Positions 1-9,151 of a DNA stretch of 64,000 nt are shown here, one piece after another. The first letter of the stretch is position 1. Each line of letters begins with the position of its first letter. The stretch comes from Rikenellaceae bacterium (lineage in GTDB: Bacteria > Bacteroidota > Bacteroidia > Bacteroidales > Rikenellaceae): NCBI GenBank assembly GCA_015060065.1, contig SUZF01000007.1, positions 1-64,000 of the forward strand, given 5' to 3'. A program made the position numbers and the translations under genes. The notes below the pieces were generated by a model. It was not told the DNA's origin and did no database searches. It saw nothing but the letters and a program-made list of their open reading frames with translations.

Positions 1-1626
1 CGCAGGGTCACCCAAATCGGTGGTCGGCTCGACGATAGTGTAGTCGCTCTCATCGTAGTCATAGGGTATGCGGGTAACCACAAAGTCGTCCAAATAGAAT
101 ACATTGTTGGCATCACGCACAATCGTCGGGAAAAATCGTAAAGTTGTATTGTTCGTGAAGGCACCCACCTTGACCTTTACATCGTGCCACTCGCCCGGAG
201 TGAAGTCGTTTTTGTTGATGATTATGGCGTTACGAGCCTGTGATGCTTGCGATAGGCGTGTGCTTGTCTTGGGATTGATGTCAAGTTCCTCGCCATCGAC
301 CCAATAGTTCAAAAATACAAGACCCGATCCGCTGGTAACCTTATCGCCATCATTGTCTGAAACTGCCGTCCATGTGATATAACCCTCAAAGCCCTTCTCC
401 AAGCAGATGCGGAACGAAATCTCTGCCATGCACGGAGTGTTGCCCAGATTCTTCACGAATGGCGTGCGGATGATTCCGCGATTATCGCGATTTGAGGGAT
501 TTCCTCCGCAGATGTATCCCTTAAATTCGCGAGCATAGAAGAGCAGACGCCAATCATCCAATCCTCGGTTGCGCATATACGCCTTTGTAAGATTGAGAGC
601 ATTGCTGTTGTAGGTATAGTGGGTATATTCGGTATTGGTCACAGCCTCCGCACCCGGAGTGTCGCTATTCTTGACGCGCACGGCAACCTCGGTACCAGAA
701 GCTGACTTGGGCGCGAGGTCCGTAGCGTGGCTACCGCGACCCAAACCCTTCGCTCCGGCAACGATATCGCCACCCCACGTACAGTTGTCGAAGTGCTGCG
801 CATAGAGCAGATGCTCGTCAGGCTCGTATGCAACTGTTCCGAGGTCGAGAATCTTGCCCGCCTCGATAGTCTGACTGCCACCGAAGGTCTTCTCGACCTT
901 CTTGTGGTTGCGGTCGCTGATGCGAATCTTGAAGCCGTTGTTATAAGTGCCTGTCGGAACGACGATATTAAACTCCGTGCCACTGCTCGACAGAGCCGCA
1001 CCCTTATCCTCTTTGCCGGCACAGTTGAGGGTTACCCACTTCGATACCACCAATTTGCTCTGGGATGTTGATACCGACTCCTCCTCTCCTGTGAAGTCAA
1101 ACTCGCCGGCAATGCTGCCACCTGCGAGGTCTTCGACATAGATGCTTGTTATGTAGCCTTCGCCCGCCACATTGAGACGGATGATACCACACATCGCCTC
1201 CATATTGAGTGTTTTGCCACCTTTGCACTCGCCATACATCGGCAGCGCGTTGGGGCCAAACGAATTTTCATAGTAAAATTGCGAAAATGGCAGTGTGAAT
1301 ACCATATCCGACTTGTCGAAGAGCAGGGCGGGGTAGAACGCTTCGTAGTGTCCATCCTCTGCCTTCTCCACATGAACCACGGGTTTGCCGTTGTTCATCT
1401 CGACGTAGTATGTTTTGCGATTGATAATGAGGGCTTCGTCAGCCTCCCACGTCACCGCTGACCCTGAAATGTTTTTGGGTCCGAGTTGGAGAGTAATCTC
1501 TCCCTTGGCGGGACCGCTACCACTGCCCGAACCGCCACTATTTTCGTTCTCGTTGGTTGGGTCTTCCGAGCAGCCGACCATAAGCATTGCAGCCACAGTC
1601 GCAAATCTTAAAAAATGTTTTAACAT
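1..1626 (-). CDS. Fimbrillin-like/Mfa-like surface lipoprotein, 3' end truncated by window edge
   Basis: Open frame read by hand from ATG at 1626 (MLKHFLRFATVAAMLMVGCSEDPTNENENSGGSGSG...), lipobox LMVGC, N-terminal region resembling fimbrillin family (ALIINRKTYYVEM...YPALLFDKSDMVFTLP); not in ORF track because it runs off the edge. Confidence 0.75.
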   Translation of the reverse strand, partial: MLKHFLRFATVAAMLMVGCSEDPTNENENSGGSGSGSGPAKGEITLQLGPKNISGSAVTWEADEALIINRKTYYVEMNNGKPVVHVEKAEDGHYEAFYPALLFDKSDMVFTLPFSQFYYENSFGPNALPMYGECKGGKTLNMEAMCGIIRLNVAGEGYITSIYVEDLAGGSIAGEFDFTGEEESVSTSQSKLVVSKWVTLNCAGKEDKGAALSSSGTEFNIVVPTGTYNNGFKIRISDRNHKKVEKTFGGSQTIEAGKILDLGTVAYEPDEHLLYAQHFDNCTWGGDIVAGAKGLGRGSHATDLAPKSASGTEVAVRVKNSDTPGAEAVTNTEYTHYTYNSNALNLTKAYMRNRGLDDWRLLFYAREFKGYICGGNPSNRDNRGIIRTPFVKNLGNTPCMAEISFRICLEKGFEGYITWTAVSDNDGDKVTSGSGLVFLNYWVDGEELDINPKTSTRLSQASQARNAIIINKNDFTPGEWHDVKVKVGAFTNNTTLRFFPTIVRDANNVFYLDDFVVTRIPYDYDESDYTIVEPTTDLGDPA

Positions 1627-1723
1627 CTTTATTTGAAAAATGTCTTAATATCTCTCTTTGAAGTTCAAAAACAGCCGTAAGGGCTTCATGTGAAGGAAGC
1701 CCTTACGGTCTGATTCGAAAAGA

Positions 1724-4108
1724 TTACATATAACGCAACGAAATATTTCCGAAGCGGATATAGTTCTTCTGGGTAGTGTTTTCGCGAAGAACGCCCTGCT
1801 CAACGCTGCCATTCCATTGGAGCGGAAGGCTTGCGAGAACGTCGTCGTAGGGACGGATGCGGATGGTCACTCTATCCTTTCCGAAGATGTCGCTGGGGAA
1901 GAAGAAGATGTGATCCGTGCAACCCATACCGCACGCTGCGGGCGTGTAGTACTTGTTGGCTGTTACCGTCGCATCCCACCACGGGTGCGCGCGCAGTTTC
2001 ACAAACGGCTGATTCGAATATGCATCCGAAACAATCTTGTCGCCTACCGGAGTCCAAGTTGCACCACCATCGATGGTGTACTCTACGCACCAGTGCGCGG
2101 GATAAGCCTTGCTGTTTGCAGCAGAACCTGTACCTGCCATAAAGTTGAATGCCAAGCAGAACTTCGAGCCGCTGATGCCGCGAGTGACAATATCGAGACA
2201 AACGCCATTGTAGCCGATAATCTCCTTCTTGCCGGTCTCTGCGTTATCAGCCCACTTGTACCAGCCCTTCACGTCGTGATCTGAGAGGTAGAAGGCTCTG
2301 CTGGCGCGATTTCCGAGTACCGACCACGTCGTGCCATTCTTGTTCTTGTCCTGTTGCGCTTCGGGGATGGGGTTACCATCACGGTCGATTGTATTTCCGG
2401 GGTCAAGGGCGTTGTAGTGACTGGCAGCCTGCAACGGATATGCACCTGACGAAACCTTGTTCTCGCAACGGAGTTCGGCTGTGAGTTGCGACTCTGCTAC
2501 ATCGGGCGGAACAACCGAATCCACACCATTTGCGGGATAACTTTTGCCGAAGCCGTTTTCCGGCTTGTACAATCCGAACTTGTACGAATACTTACCGTTC
2601 CACTCTGCGAAGGTCTTGTACTTCGCGCCGGTGTCGCCAATCGAGAGAACGTCAGTCTCTTCCACGGGGCGAATCTGGTAGCGACCCATGTAGTCGCCAT
2701 AGCGAGGATTCTGCTCATGAACGATTACACCGCTCATGTCGCCTGCGCCCTGCGGTACGCCATTACCCTTACGACGCCACTCGACGAGCGAGTTGAGCGA
2801 CATGTAGATTGCATCGCCATTTCCGTCGTAGAGTACCGAAGCCCAGCAGTCCATACGGTTGTTGGGTTTTGAATTTGCATCGTCCGCGAAGTTATTCACG
2901 CTCGACAACAGAGCATAACCCTCGTAGTAGTTCACATAAGCACCGTCTTTGAATACAAACTCGGTGTTGGGGAGGGTTACGAATGTGTAGATATCGTTGT
3001 CGGTCAGTTCGCTGATGCTCTTGCGCTTTGCGGGGAGGTCGGCAGCCGTACCAGCCTCACCGGAGAGGAGATTTTCGGCTTTCAGACCGACGATTGCATA
3101 GCGGTCGGGATTGAGTTCCTTGACAATCTTGGTGCCTTTCAGGCCGATTTGCATCTTCGAGTAGCGGCGCAACTCGTTATCCTCGACATTGTCGAAGACA
3201 AGACGGATACCATAAGCACCATCCTCGCTTTCGAGGTAGGCGGTGCGTGCGCTCACCGACGTATCAACCTTGTCGTAGTTGGTGTTGGGGTTGAACGCCA
3301 TATTCTTCGAGCGGAAGTCGCTGACAACCCAACCCGTGAGGTTGATATCGTCGGTTACCTCGAATCCATCCTCGGTAGCCATCTCGCGCACACCCTCGAA
3401 AGTTGCGGCTGCACCGAACTCGTCGTTGCAGTTTGCCTGCGTGATAAATACGCGCAACTCGAACTTCTCGCCCCATCCGTCGATGTACGTGAACGAAACG
3501 ATAGAGTTACGAGGCAACTCGCTGTTGTTTGCTGCGGGGGTCATCGTGAGGACACCCTCCTCGATAGAGATATCCGAAATCCAGTTTGCACCATCGTTGG
3601 TGTAGGCGATTTCGAACTCGTCAAAGGGAATATTCGTATCGACATCGAGCTGAATAGGCTCTACGGACGAACCCTCAATAGCCTTGAAGGGCGCACCGCA
3701 GTCGATTACGGGAACAACACCCGCCTGCTTTACCCATACAGTGTCGGCCCTTTCTCCGGAGTCGAGACAGAGGCGGATGGCGGCCATACGACGGAAGCCG
3801 TCGTTCTGCTTGTACGAAACAACGAGCGTACCGTCGTTGTTCATGTGGTTGTGGTTGAGCGTAGCCCAGTTGCCCTCGATGTTATTCAGGAACTTCACCG
3901 AGTAGCCACCCTTTGCGTAGATAGGAATCTCTACCGCACCCTCTGCCTCATCCACATTGAACTCCGACGTGGGAGCAATCAGTTCGAGGATCTTCGGGTA
4001 CTCGGCATCATCCAACGCCTCGCACGAGGGGAGCGTTACCGCAGCACCAGCCAACAACATCACCGCCATAAAGCAGTTAGTTATCTGTTTGGTTAAATTT
4101 TTGAACAT
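1724..4108 (-). CDS. BACON-like + DUF5689-type surface lipoprotein
   Basis: 794 aa ORF; lipobox LPSC; BACON-like N-terminus (WATLNHN...VWVKQAGV); DUF5689-like segment (FEGVREMA...INLTGWVVSD...) and MSGVIVHEQNPRYGDYMGRYQIRPVEETD motif shared with neighbours. Confidence 0.85.
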   Translation of the reverse strand: MFKNLTKQITNCFMAVMLLAGAAVTLPSCEALDDAEYPKILELIAPTSEFNVDEAEGAVEIPIYAKGGYSVKFLNNIEGNWATLNHNHMNNDGTLVVSYKQNDGFRRMAAIRLCLDSGERADTVWVKQAGVVPVIDCGAPFKAIEGSSVEPIQLDVDTNIPFDEFEIAYTNDGANWISDISIEEGVLTMTPAANNSELPRNSIVSFTYIDGWGEKFELRVFITQANCNDEFGAAATFEGVREMATEDGFEVTDDINLTGWVVSDFRSKNMAFNPNTNYDKVDTSVSARTAYLESEDGAYGIRLVFDNVEDNELRRYSKMQIGLKGTKIVKELNPDRYAIVGLKAENLLSGEAGTAADLPAKRKSISELTDNDIYTFVTLPNTEFVFKDGAYVNYYEGYALLSSVNNFADDANSKPNNRMDCWASVLYDGNGDAIYMSLNSLVEWRRKGNGVPQGAGDMSGVIVHEQNPRYGDYMGRYQIRPVEETDVLSIGDTGAKYKTFAEWNGKYSYKFGLYKPENGFGKSYPANGVDSVVPPDVAESQLTAELRCENKVSSGAYPLQAASHYNALDPGNTIDRDGNPIPEAQQDKNKNGTTWSVLGNRASRAFYLSDHDVKGWYKWADNAETGKKEIIGYNGVCLDIVTRGISGSKFCLAFNFMAGTGSAANSKAYPAHWCVEYTIDGGATWTPVGDKIVSDAYSNQPFVKLRAHPWWDATVTANKYYTPAACGMGCTDHIFFFPSDIFGKDRVTIRIRPYDDVLASLPLQWNGSVEQGVLRENTTQKNYIRFGNISLRYM

Positions 4109-4128
4109 TCTTGTTAGTGTTTTAACTT

Positions 4129-4535
4129 TTTAGTTTGTTGGGGAGTTTAAGGAGTTTAGTGAGTTTAGTAAAATTCCCTAAATTCTCTAATTTCCCTAAT
4201 TTCTCTAACTAATTGTCAATTGTCAATTATCAATTCTCAATTATCAATTTGTACAGACCCCTCCGGTCTTTGACCACCTCCCCTAACTTTGGGGAGGAAT
4301 CAAATGTGGTCCCAAATTCTCCCCCGAAGTTAGGGGGAGTCCCCGCAGGGGGAGGGGGTCCGTCAATTCTCAATTCACAATTCTCAATTCACAATTCTCA
4401 ATTCACAATTCTCAATTCACAATTCTCAATTCACAATTCACAATTCTCAATTGTCAATTATCAATTCTCCTCGGCTTGGTTAGGGCGCCTCCCCCTTGCG
4501 AGTTCGGCACCCACCCTAACCAATTACCGGTGTTT
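4129..4535. repeat. Composite intergenic repeat: short T/C-rich repeats, CAATTNN heptamers, inverted C/G-rich elements and a TTGGTTAGGG/CCCTAACCAA inverted repeat
   Basis: Tandem caattct/caattca/caattgt/caattat units at ~4209-4250 and ~4370-4468; CCCCTAACTTTGGGG (~4281-4296) inverted relative to CCCCCGAAGTTAGGGGG (~4320-4336); TTGGTTAGGG (4476-4485) / CCCTAACCAA (4514-4523). Confidence 0.9.
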
Positions 4536-4544
4536 CATTGAAAA

Positions 4545-7298
4545 TTATTCAACGTAAGTTACTGCAAGGTCTTCGAGAGCGACTGCACAACCGTGGGTAT
4601 ACGTGCTTGTACAGTTGTTACCCTCAACCTCCATAGAGCCTTTGTATGAAGCATCGCTAAACCAAGCAATCTGGGTCGATGCAGGCGAAAGTTTCAACAT
4701 GACTTTCGCTGCTCCGGCTGCGTTTGCCGGCAGGATAAACTTCTGCTGTGTAAATCCGGGGCAGAAATCGAGGTTGGTCTCAATACCTGCCAAGTTAGTT
4801 CCTGTTACAGGATTGTTGTAATTAGTAGTACCACCGGATAACCAGTTCACCATCGGGTTCATCTTGAATTTCGTAGAACCATTGATTGCGTTAGTACAAG
4901 CGGTCCAAGTTGTACCACCATCAATTGAGCAATCAACCTTCCAGAAGATAGGATAGCCAAACAAAGCATCCTTCTTCATCAATTTAGTAACAGTTCCTGC
5001 GTTGTTCGTTTTTGCATAGGGAACCGGTGTTACCGAGAACGAAACTGCCATCTCTCCGGTAGCAGATGTTGCCGGGAACTCCATAACAAGACCCTTGGTA
5101 TCGCTATACGTCGTTCCATCGTCGTTCCAATTATAGAGATCTGCAACATCGAAGTAGTAAGTTAAAGTTGTAGCAATCGATGATGATGTACAGTCCGCAA
5201 CAGTTCCGTGTGCTTGATAACCCTTGTCGCCATCTTGGATATCAGGAGTGTATTGCCAGTTTGCAAAAGTACCAGATGTAATGGCTTTGAGGCTGGTGCG
5301 ATAGAGAACTGCCGAACCATCGGTTATTCCGTGAACTGCGTGCATTTTGTTACAATGAATTTCGGTCATGGTATTGTTGCCAACCAAAAATCCTCCTTCG
5401 GTGGTATTGCCATTCCAAGTGTACTTACCAACAGATACGGTTGCCTTGTCCAAACGCCAGTCAACGAGTTGTTCTACTGCATACTCCTTGGCGGCAGGGA
5501 TATCAAATGAAGTCTGGTCGAAGGGACGAATTTGATATTTTCCTAAATCGCCATAAGCGGGATCAACCTCGTGTACCAACACACCATGAACTGTACCGAT
5601 TCCTTGCGGTGCTTGGATAGTACCACCGGTAAGGTCGCGCTTCCAAGTACATGTATGGTTGATGCAGGCAAAGATAACATCACCACTTCTATCTTGCATC
5701 ATAGTTGCGTAGTGAGCGCGGAACTGATGATTATCACCTGCCATAGTTGCCTGACCATATACATAAGCACCGCCTTTGTGAAGGAACTCCACATCTTTGA
5801 GTTTAACGTCGGTATTGATATCGTCAGCGGTAAGTTCGCTGATATACATCTCCTTGGTTACAATCTCATCCTCGCAACCCGGAGTAAGTTTGAAGATATT
5901 ACTCGGCGAGAATGATGTACAATAGTACTCCCAACCATCGCCAACGGGACACTTAAACCACTGAACAGCACCAAGATTAAGTTTAATCTTATCACCGCGT
6001 TTCATGGTGTTGTTACCTGCGGAATAGTATTCGAAGCGGAAGCCGGCCGTGCCATCCAAAGTTTGTGCATAGAAGGTACGGGTGTTTTTACTGTGGTCTT
6101 GTGATTTGAGAGCAGTATTGATGGGCTTACGCATATTCAAACACTCCGAACCGCTACCGATAACGATAAGTTCCTCGTTCAAAAGTTGATCAACTACGTG
6201 ACCACTAGCCAAGGTTACGCCATCATCTTTGAGAGTTCCCTCCTCTACAGCGTGATCGTGGATATAATCAATACCGATTCCGCCTTTGAGAGTTGCATTT
6301 GCAAGGTTGATATTGAAGGGGCGGATAACTGCGCGACCAAACTCATAGTTGTTGGTTACCTTAACGTCGAAACGACCCAGAGTCTCGGTATAAATATTAA
6401 TTGACGAGTAGGTTGTACTTGCCTCGGTGTAGTACTTACCACCAAACGAGCCGGGGTAGAGAATCAGATAGACGGGAGTACATTCGCCATCAGCACTGCT
6501 GTAACCAACCTGCGGACCCTCTCCGTTATAGTCTGCGATAACGTAGCAGGCGTAAGGAAGTTGAGCATCGGTCTTGTTGTGGCTGGAATAGATGCCACTG
6601 CTGACAATGGTAATGTCGCTAGTCTCGGTAACGGTTGTAAGGTCGAAGTTCGGGCAGTTACCTGCGACATAGTTACAACCGGTAACGTTTTCGTGCTTCT
6701 GTGCCATGAACTTGATACGACGGATTTTGTCAGCCTGATGCTCGTCATTGTCCGAGTAGATGTTGAGTTTCATAATCGAAGCCACGGGACGGAACAGGAT
6801 AGTACCGCCATGCTCGGCAGCGAGATTCGTAGCAACCGAAACCATAGGCAGATACTTACAGTTAATCTGGCCAATAACAGCCTGTGCCTGCACCTCCGGG
6901 ATTTGGAGAGTCACAGCATACGAGTCCTTGTCGTCGTTCAACGAGTTGTAAGGATAGTAAGCCATAACCTTATCGCCCGGAGCGAAAGATGCTACATCTA
7001 CATTTACGCGGGGCGAACCATTAACCAAGTAGATAGTACCCTTTGCGTTCTTGGTAACTGCTGCGGCACCATCAACCGGAGTAACATAAACACCAACGAA
7101 ATCGCCCTCCTCGAACTGGATGGTTGTCTCGTCGTCCATAAATGCCTTGGTCTCTTCGAGTGCAAGACCAAATTCAAGCGGAGTAGCGTACTCTACGCTC
7201 TCGTTCTTGACAACATCGTCAGTGACGTCTGTCGTACATGCCGTAAATGCCATTGCAGCCACGGCCAAAAGTGATAAAATCTTTTTCATTGTCTTCAT
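4545..7298 (-). CDS. Fimbrillin-like N-terminus + DUF5689-type surface lipoprotein
   Basis: 917 aa; lipobox FTAC; LEETKAFMDDETTIQFEEGDFVGVYV fimbrillin-like; VHGVLVHEVDPAYGDLGKYQIRPFDQTSF shared motif. Confidence 0.82.
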   Translation of the reverse strand: MKTMKKILSLLAVAAMAFTACTTDVTDDVVKNESVEYATPLEFGLALEETKAFMDDETTIQFEEGDFVGVYVTPVDGAAAVTKNAKGTIYLVNGSPRVNVDVASFAPGDKVMAYYPYNSLNDDKDSYAVTLQIPEVQAQAVIGQINCKYLPMVSVATNLAAEHGGTILFRPVASIMKLNIYSDNDEHQADKIRRIKFMAQKHENVTGCNYVAGNCPNFDLTTVTETSDITIVSSGIYSSHNKTDAQLPYACYVIADYNGEGPQVGYSSADGECTPVYLILYPGSFGGKYYTEASTTYSSINIYTETLGRFDVKVTNNYEFGRAVIRPFNINLANATLKGGIGIDYIHDHAVEEGTLKDDGVTLASGHVVDQLLNEELIVIGSGSECLNMRKPINTALKSQDHSKNTRTFYAQTLDGTAGFRFEYYSAGNNTMKRGDKIKLNLGAVQWFKCPVGDGWEYYCTSFSPSNIFKLTPGCEDEIVTKEMYISELTADDINTDVKLKDVEFLHKGGAYVYGQATMAGDNHQFRAHYATMMQDRSGDVIFACINHTCTWKRDLTGGTIQAPQGIGTVHGVLVHEVDPAYGDLGKYQIRPFDQTSFDIPAAKEYAVEQLVDWRLDKATVSVGKYTWNGNTTEGGFLVGNNTMTEIHCNKMHAVHGITDGSAVLYRTSLKAITSGTFANWQYTPDIQDGDKGYQAHGTVADCTSSSIATTLTYYFDVADLYNWNDDGTTYSDTKGLVMEFPATSATGEMAVSFSVTPVPYAKTNNAGTVTKLMKKDALFGYPIFWKVDCSIDGGTTWTACTNAINGSTKFKMNPMVNWLSGGTTNYNNPVTGTNLAGIETNLDFCPGFTQQKFILPANAAGAAKVMLKLSPASTQIAWFSDASYKGSMEVEGNNCTSTYTHGCAVALEDLAVTYVE

Positions 7299-7490
7299 TA
7301 GTTTTAGTCGTTCTACAATAGTTTAACAGAGATCCTCCGGAAGTTCCGAATCAAAATTCTCGGTTCCTTGGACTGGATCGAATGACAGGGCGAAACCACC
7401 CTCCACTCTGATGACTTCAATTTCGAAGTCAGGGGTTGCGTAAACCCCGCGTTTTGTTGTTTTCATTTGTCTTTTATTGGTTTTATATGG

Positions 7491-9143
7491 TTATTTGTAA
7501 TAGACATACAATGATCCAAAACGGAAGAACGTCGTCTGCTTGCATTGAGGCGTAACTATCGCCTTATCCATAATCATATCGCTCGCAGGGTTTGAACGTA
7601 TCTGCGCCAACTTGCCATTGGCAGGCGTGATGCGAATCAAAACCTTGTCACATCCGAACACTGCGGGGGGCAGTGCGTAGGTGTGCTGCTGCAAACCCAA
7701 GCCGCAATCGTAGCCCGTGGGCTTAACCCTGCGGTCGCCCGTGAGCAACTTCAAGCGCGCAGGCCAGAACGGCACGGGACGCATATTCGTAATGAGCTGG
7801 TCGGTAGCCGTATCTTTCAACGTAATCCAGCGACGGCCGTCATAGCAACACTCGACCTTCCACTGTGCAGGATACTGCCACGATGAGTCGGCACTCTGGT
7901 TGCCGGCTCCGAAATCGAAGCATACCGACATTGCCGTACCGCTAATCTTCGCTGTCGAGAACTCCACAAAGACCGAGTTGGTGCCGATGATGCGATTGTT
8001 CGAATCGAAGATATACCAACTTGTCGTCGGTCCCTCGAATGCAATAGCACCGCTCCATATACTGCCTCGATTGTGGGTCGTAACGTCGTTATAGTCGTGT
8101 GTGAGGACAAAGAACGAGTTGCTCGTCGTCCACATGAAGCCCTTGCCATACTCTGCAATAAGGCGGTCGCCCTTGACCTCGCGCTTATTGCCCTGACCGG
8201 TCTTGAAGCCCATCATCTCGTAGTTCACGTCTGCCGAGTTGTTCGCCTCGTAGAACCAGCCAACGATGGTCTTGTAGGGAGATTTGCCCTTCACGGGAAC
8301 GATATCCTTCTCATCCACAGGACGAATCTGGAACTTACCCATATTGCCGCCATAGCGACGATTCTCGCTGCTCACGATGATTCCGTTCATCTCGACCATG
8401 CCCTTCGGAACGGTCTTGCCGTTACGACGCCACTGGCAGAGGGTGTTCACGTGCATATAAATCGCCTTGTTGTCCAAGTCGCGAAGCAGTGTAGCCCAAC
8501 TATCCATACGGCTCGTAACGCCATAGGGCTTCGGCACGTTGTGAAGTTCGCTCTTGATGCAGTACGGCTCCCAGATGTTGGTATATGAGCCGTCCTTGAA
8601 GACAAACTCCAAGTCTTTGAGCGTCACGAATGTATAAACATCCGTATCGGTCAAATCCTTGATGTGCTTCTCCTTGCGGACAACCTTCGACGCATCGCCT
8701 TTCTTGAACGAGAGAACGTTGTCGCTCGTCAGATTGCGAATGGTGTAGCGTTCGGGGTTGTACTCCTTGACGATGGTCGCGCCTTTCAGGTCGAGGCGCA
8801 CCGTGCCATAGCGGTAGAGCCCGTTATCCTCCGGTGCCACGAACTTCAAGCGGAATCCCAATGCTCCGTCAGGAGTCTGGATATAAGCTGTGCGCATATT
8901 GTGCGTGATGTCGGTCTTGGCGGTCGAGACGTTGTGGTTGATGTCCATATTCGGACTCTCGCAGTCGCTGATGACCACGCCCTCGATAATTACACTCTCG
9001 GTAACTGTGGTCTTATCCTCCACAGCCATCGCGCGCACCTGCTCGAAGGTCTTAACCTCCTGCGCCCAAATCGACTGCACACCGGCAGTAGCGGTAAGAA
9101 CTGCCGCCACTGCCATTGCGCATATTTTATTCGTGAATTTCAT
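7491..9143 (-). CDS. DUF5689-type secreted protein (minimal form, no lipobox)
   Basis: 550 aa; signal peptide ...GVQSIWAQE without lipobox Cys; FEQVRAMAVEDKTTVTESVIIEGVVISD and MNGIIVSSENRRYGGNMGKFQIRPVDEKD. Confidence 0.82.
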   Translation of the reverse strand: MKFTNKICAMAVAAVLTATAGVQSIWAQEVKTFEQVRAMAVEDKTTVTESVIIEGVVISDCESPNMDINHNVSTAKTDITHNMRTAYIQTPDGALGFRLKFVAPEDNGLYRYGTVRLDLKGATIVKEYNPERYTIRNLTSDNVLSFKKGDASKVVRKEKHIKDLTDTDVYTFVTLKDLEFVFKDGSYTNIWEPYCIKSELHNVPKPYGVTSRMDSWATLLRDLDNKAIYMHVNTLCQWRRNGKTVPKGMVEMNGIIVSSENRRYGGNMGKFQIRPVDEKDIVPVKGKSPYKTIVGWFYEANNSADVNYEMMGFKTGQGNKREVKGDRLIAEYGKGFMWTTSNSFFVLTHDYNDVTTHNRGSIWSGAIAFEGPTTSWYIFDSNNRIIGTNSVFVEFSTAKISGTAMSVCFDFGAGNQSADSSWQYPAQWKVECCYDGRRWITLKDTATDQLITNMRPVPFWPARLKLLTGDRRVKPTGYDCGLGLQQHTYALPPAVFGCDKVLIRITPANGKLAQIRSNPASDMIMDKAIVTPQCKQTTFFRFGSLYVYYK

Positions 9144-9151
9144 AGGTTAAA

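Noticed and set aside
4129-4535. CRISPR array from regularly repeated short sequences
   Set aside because: Units are 7 bp with no spacers and no cas genes nearby; simple tandem repeat
4213-4557. Plus-strand ORF of 114 aa (MSIVNYQFSIINLYRPLRS...NSQFSIHNSQF...)
   Set aside because: Translation of CAATTNN and C/G-rich repeats, no RBS context, typical spurious ORF
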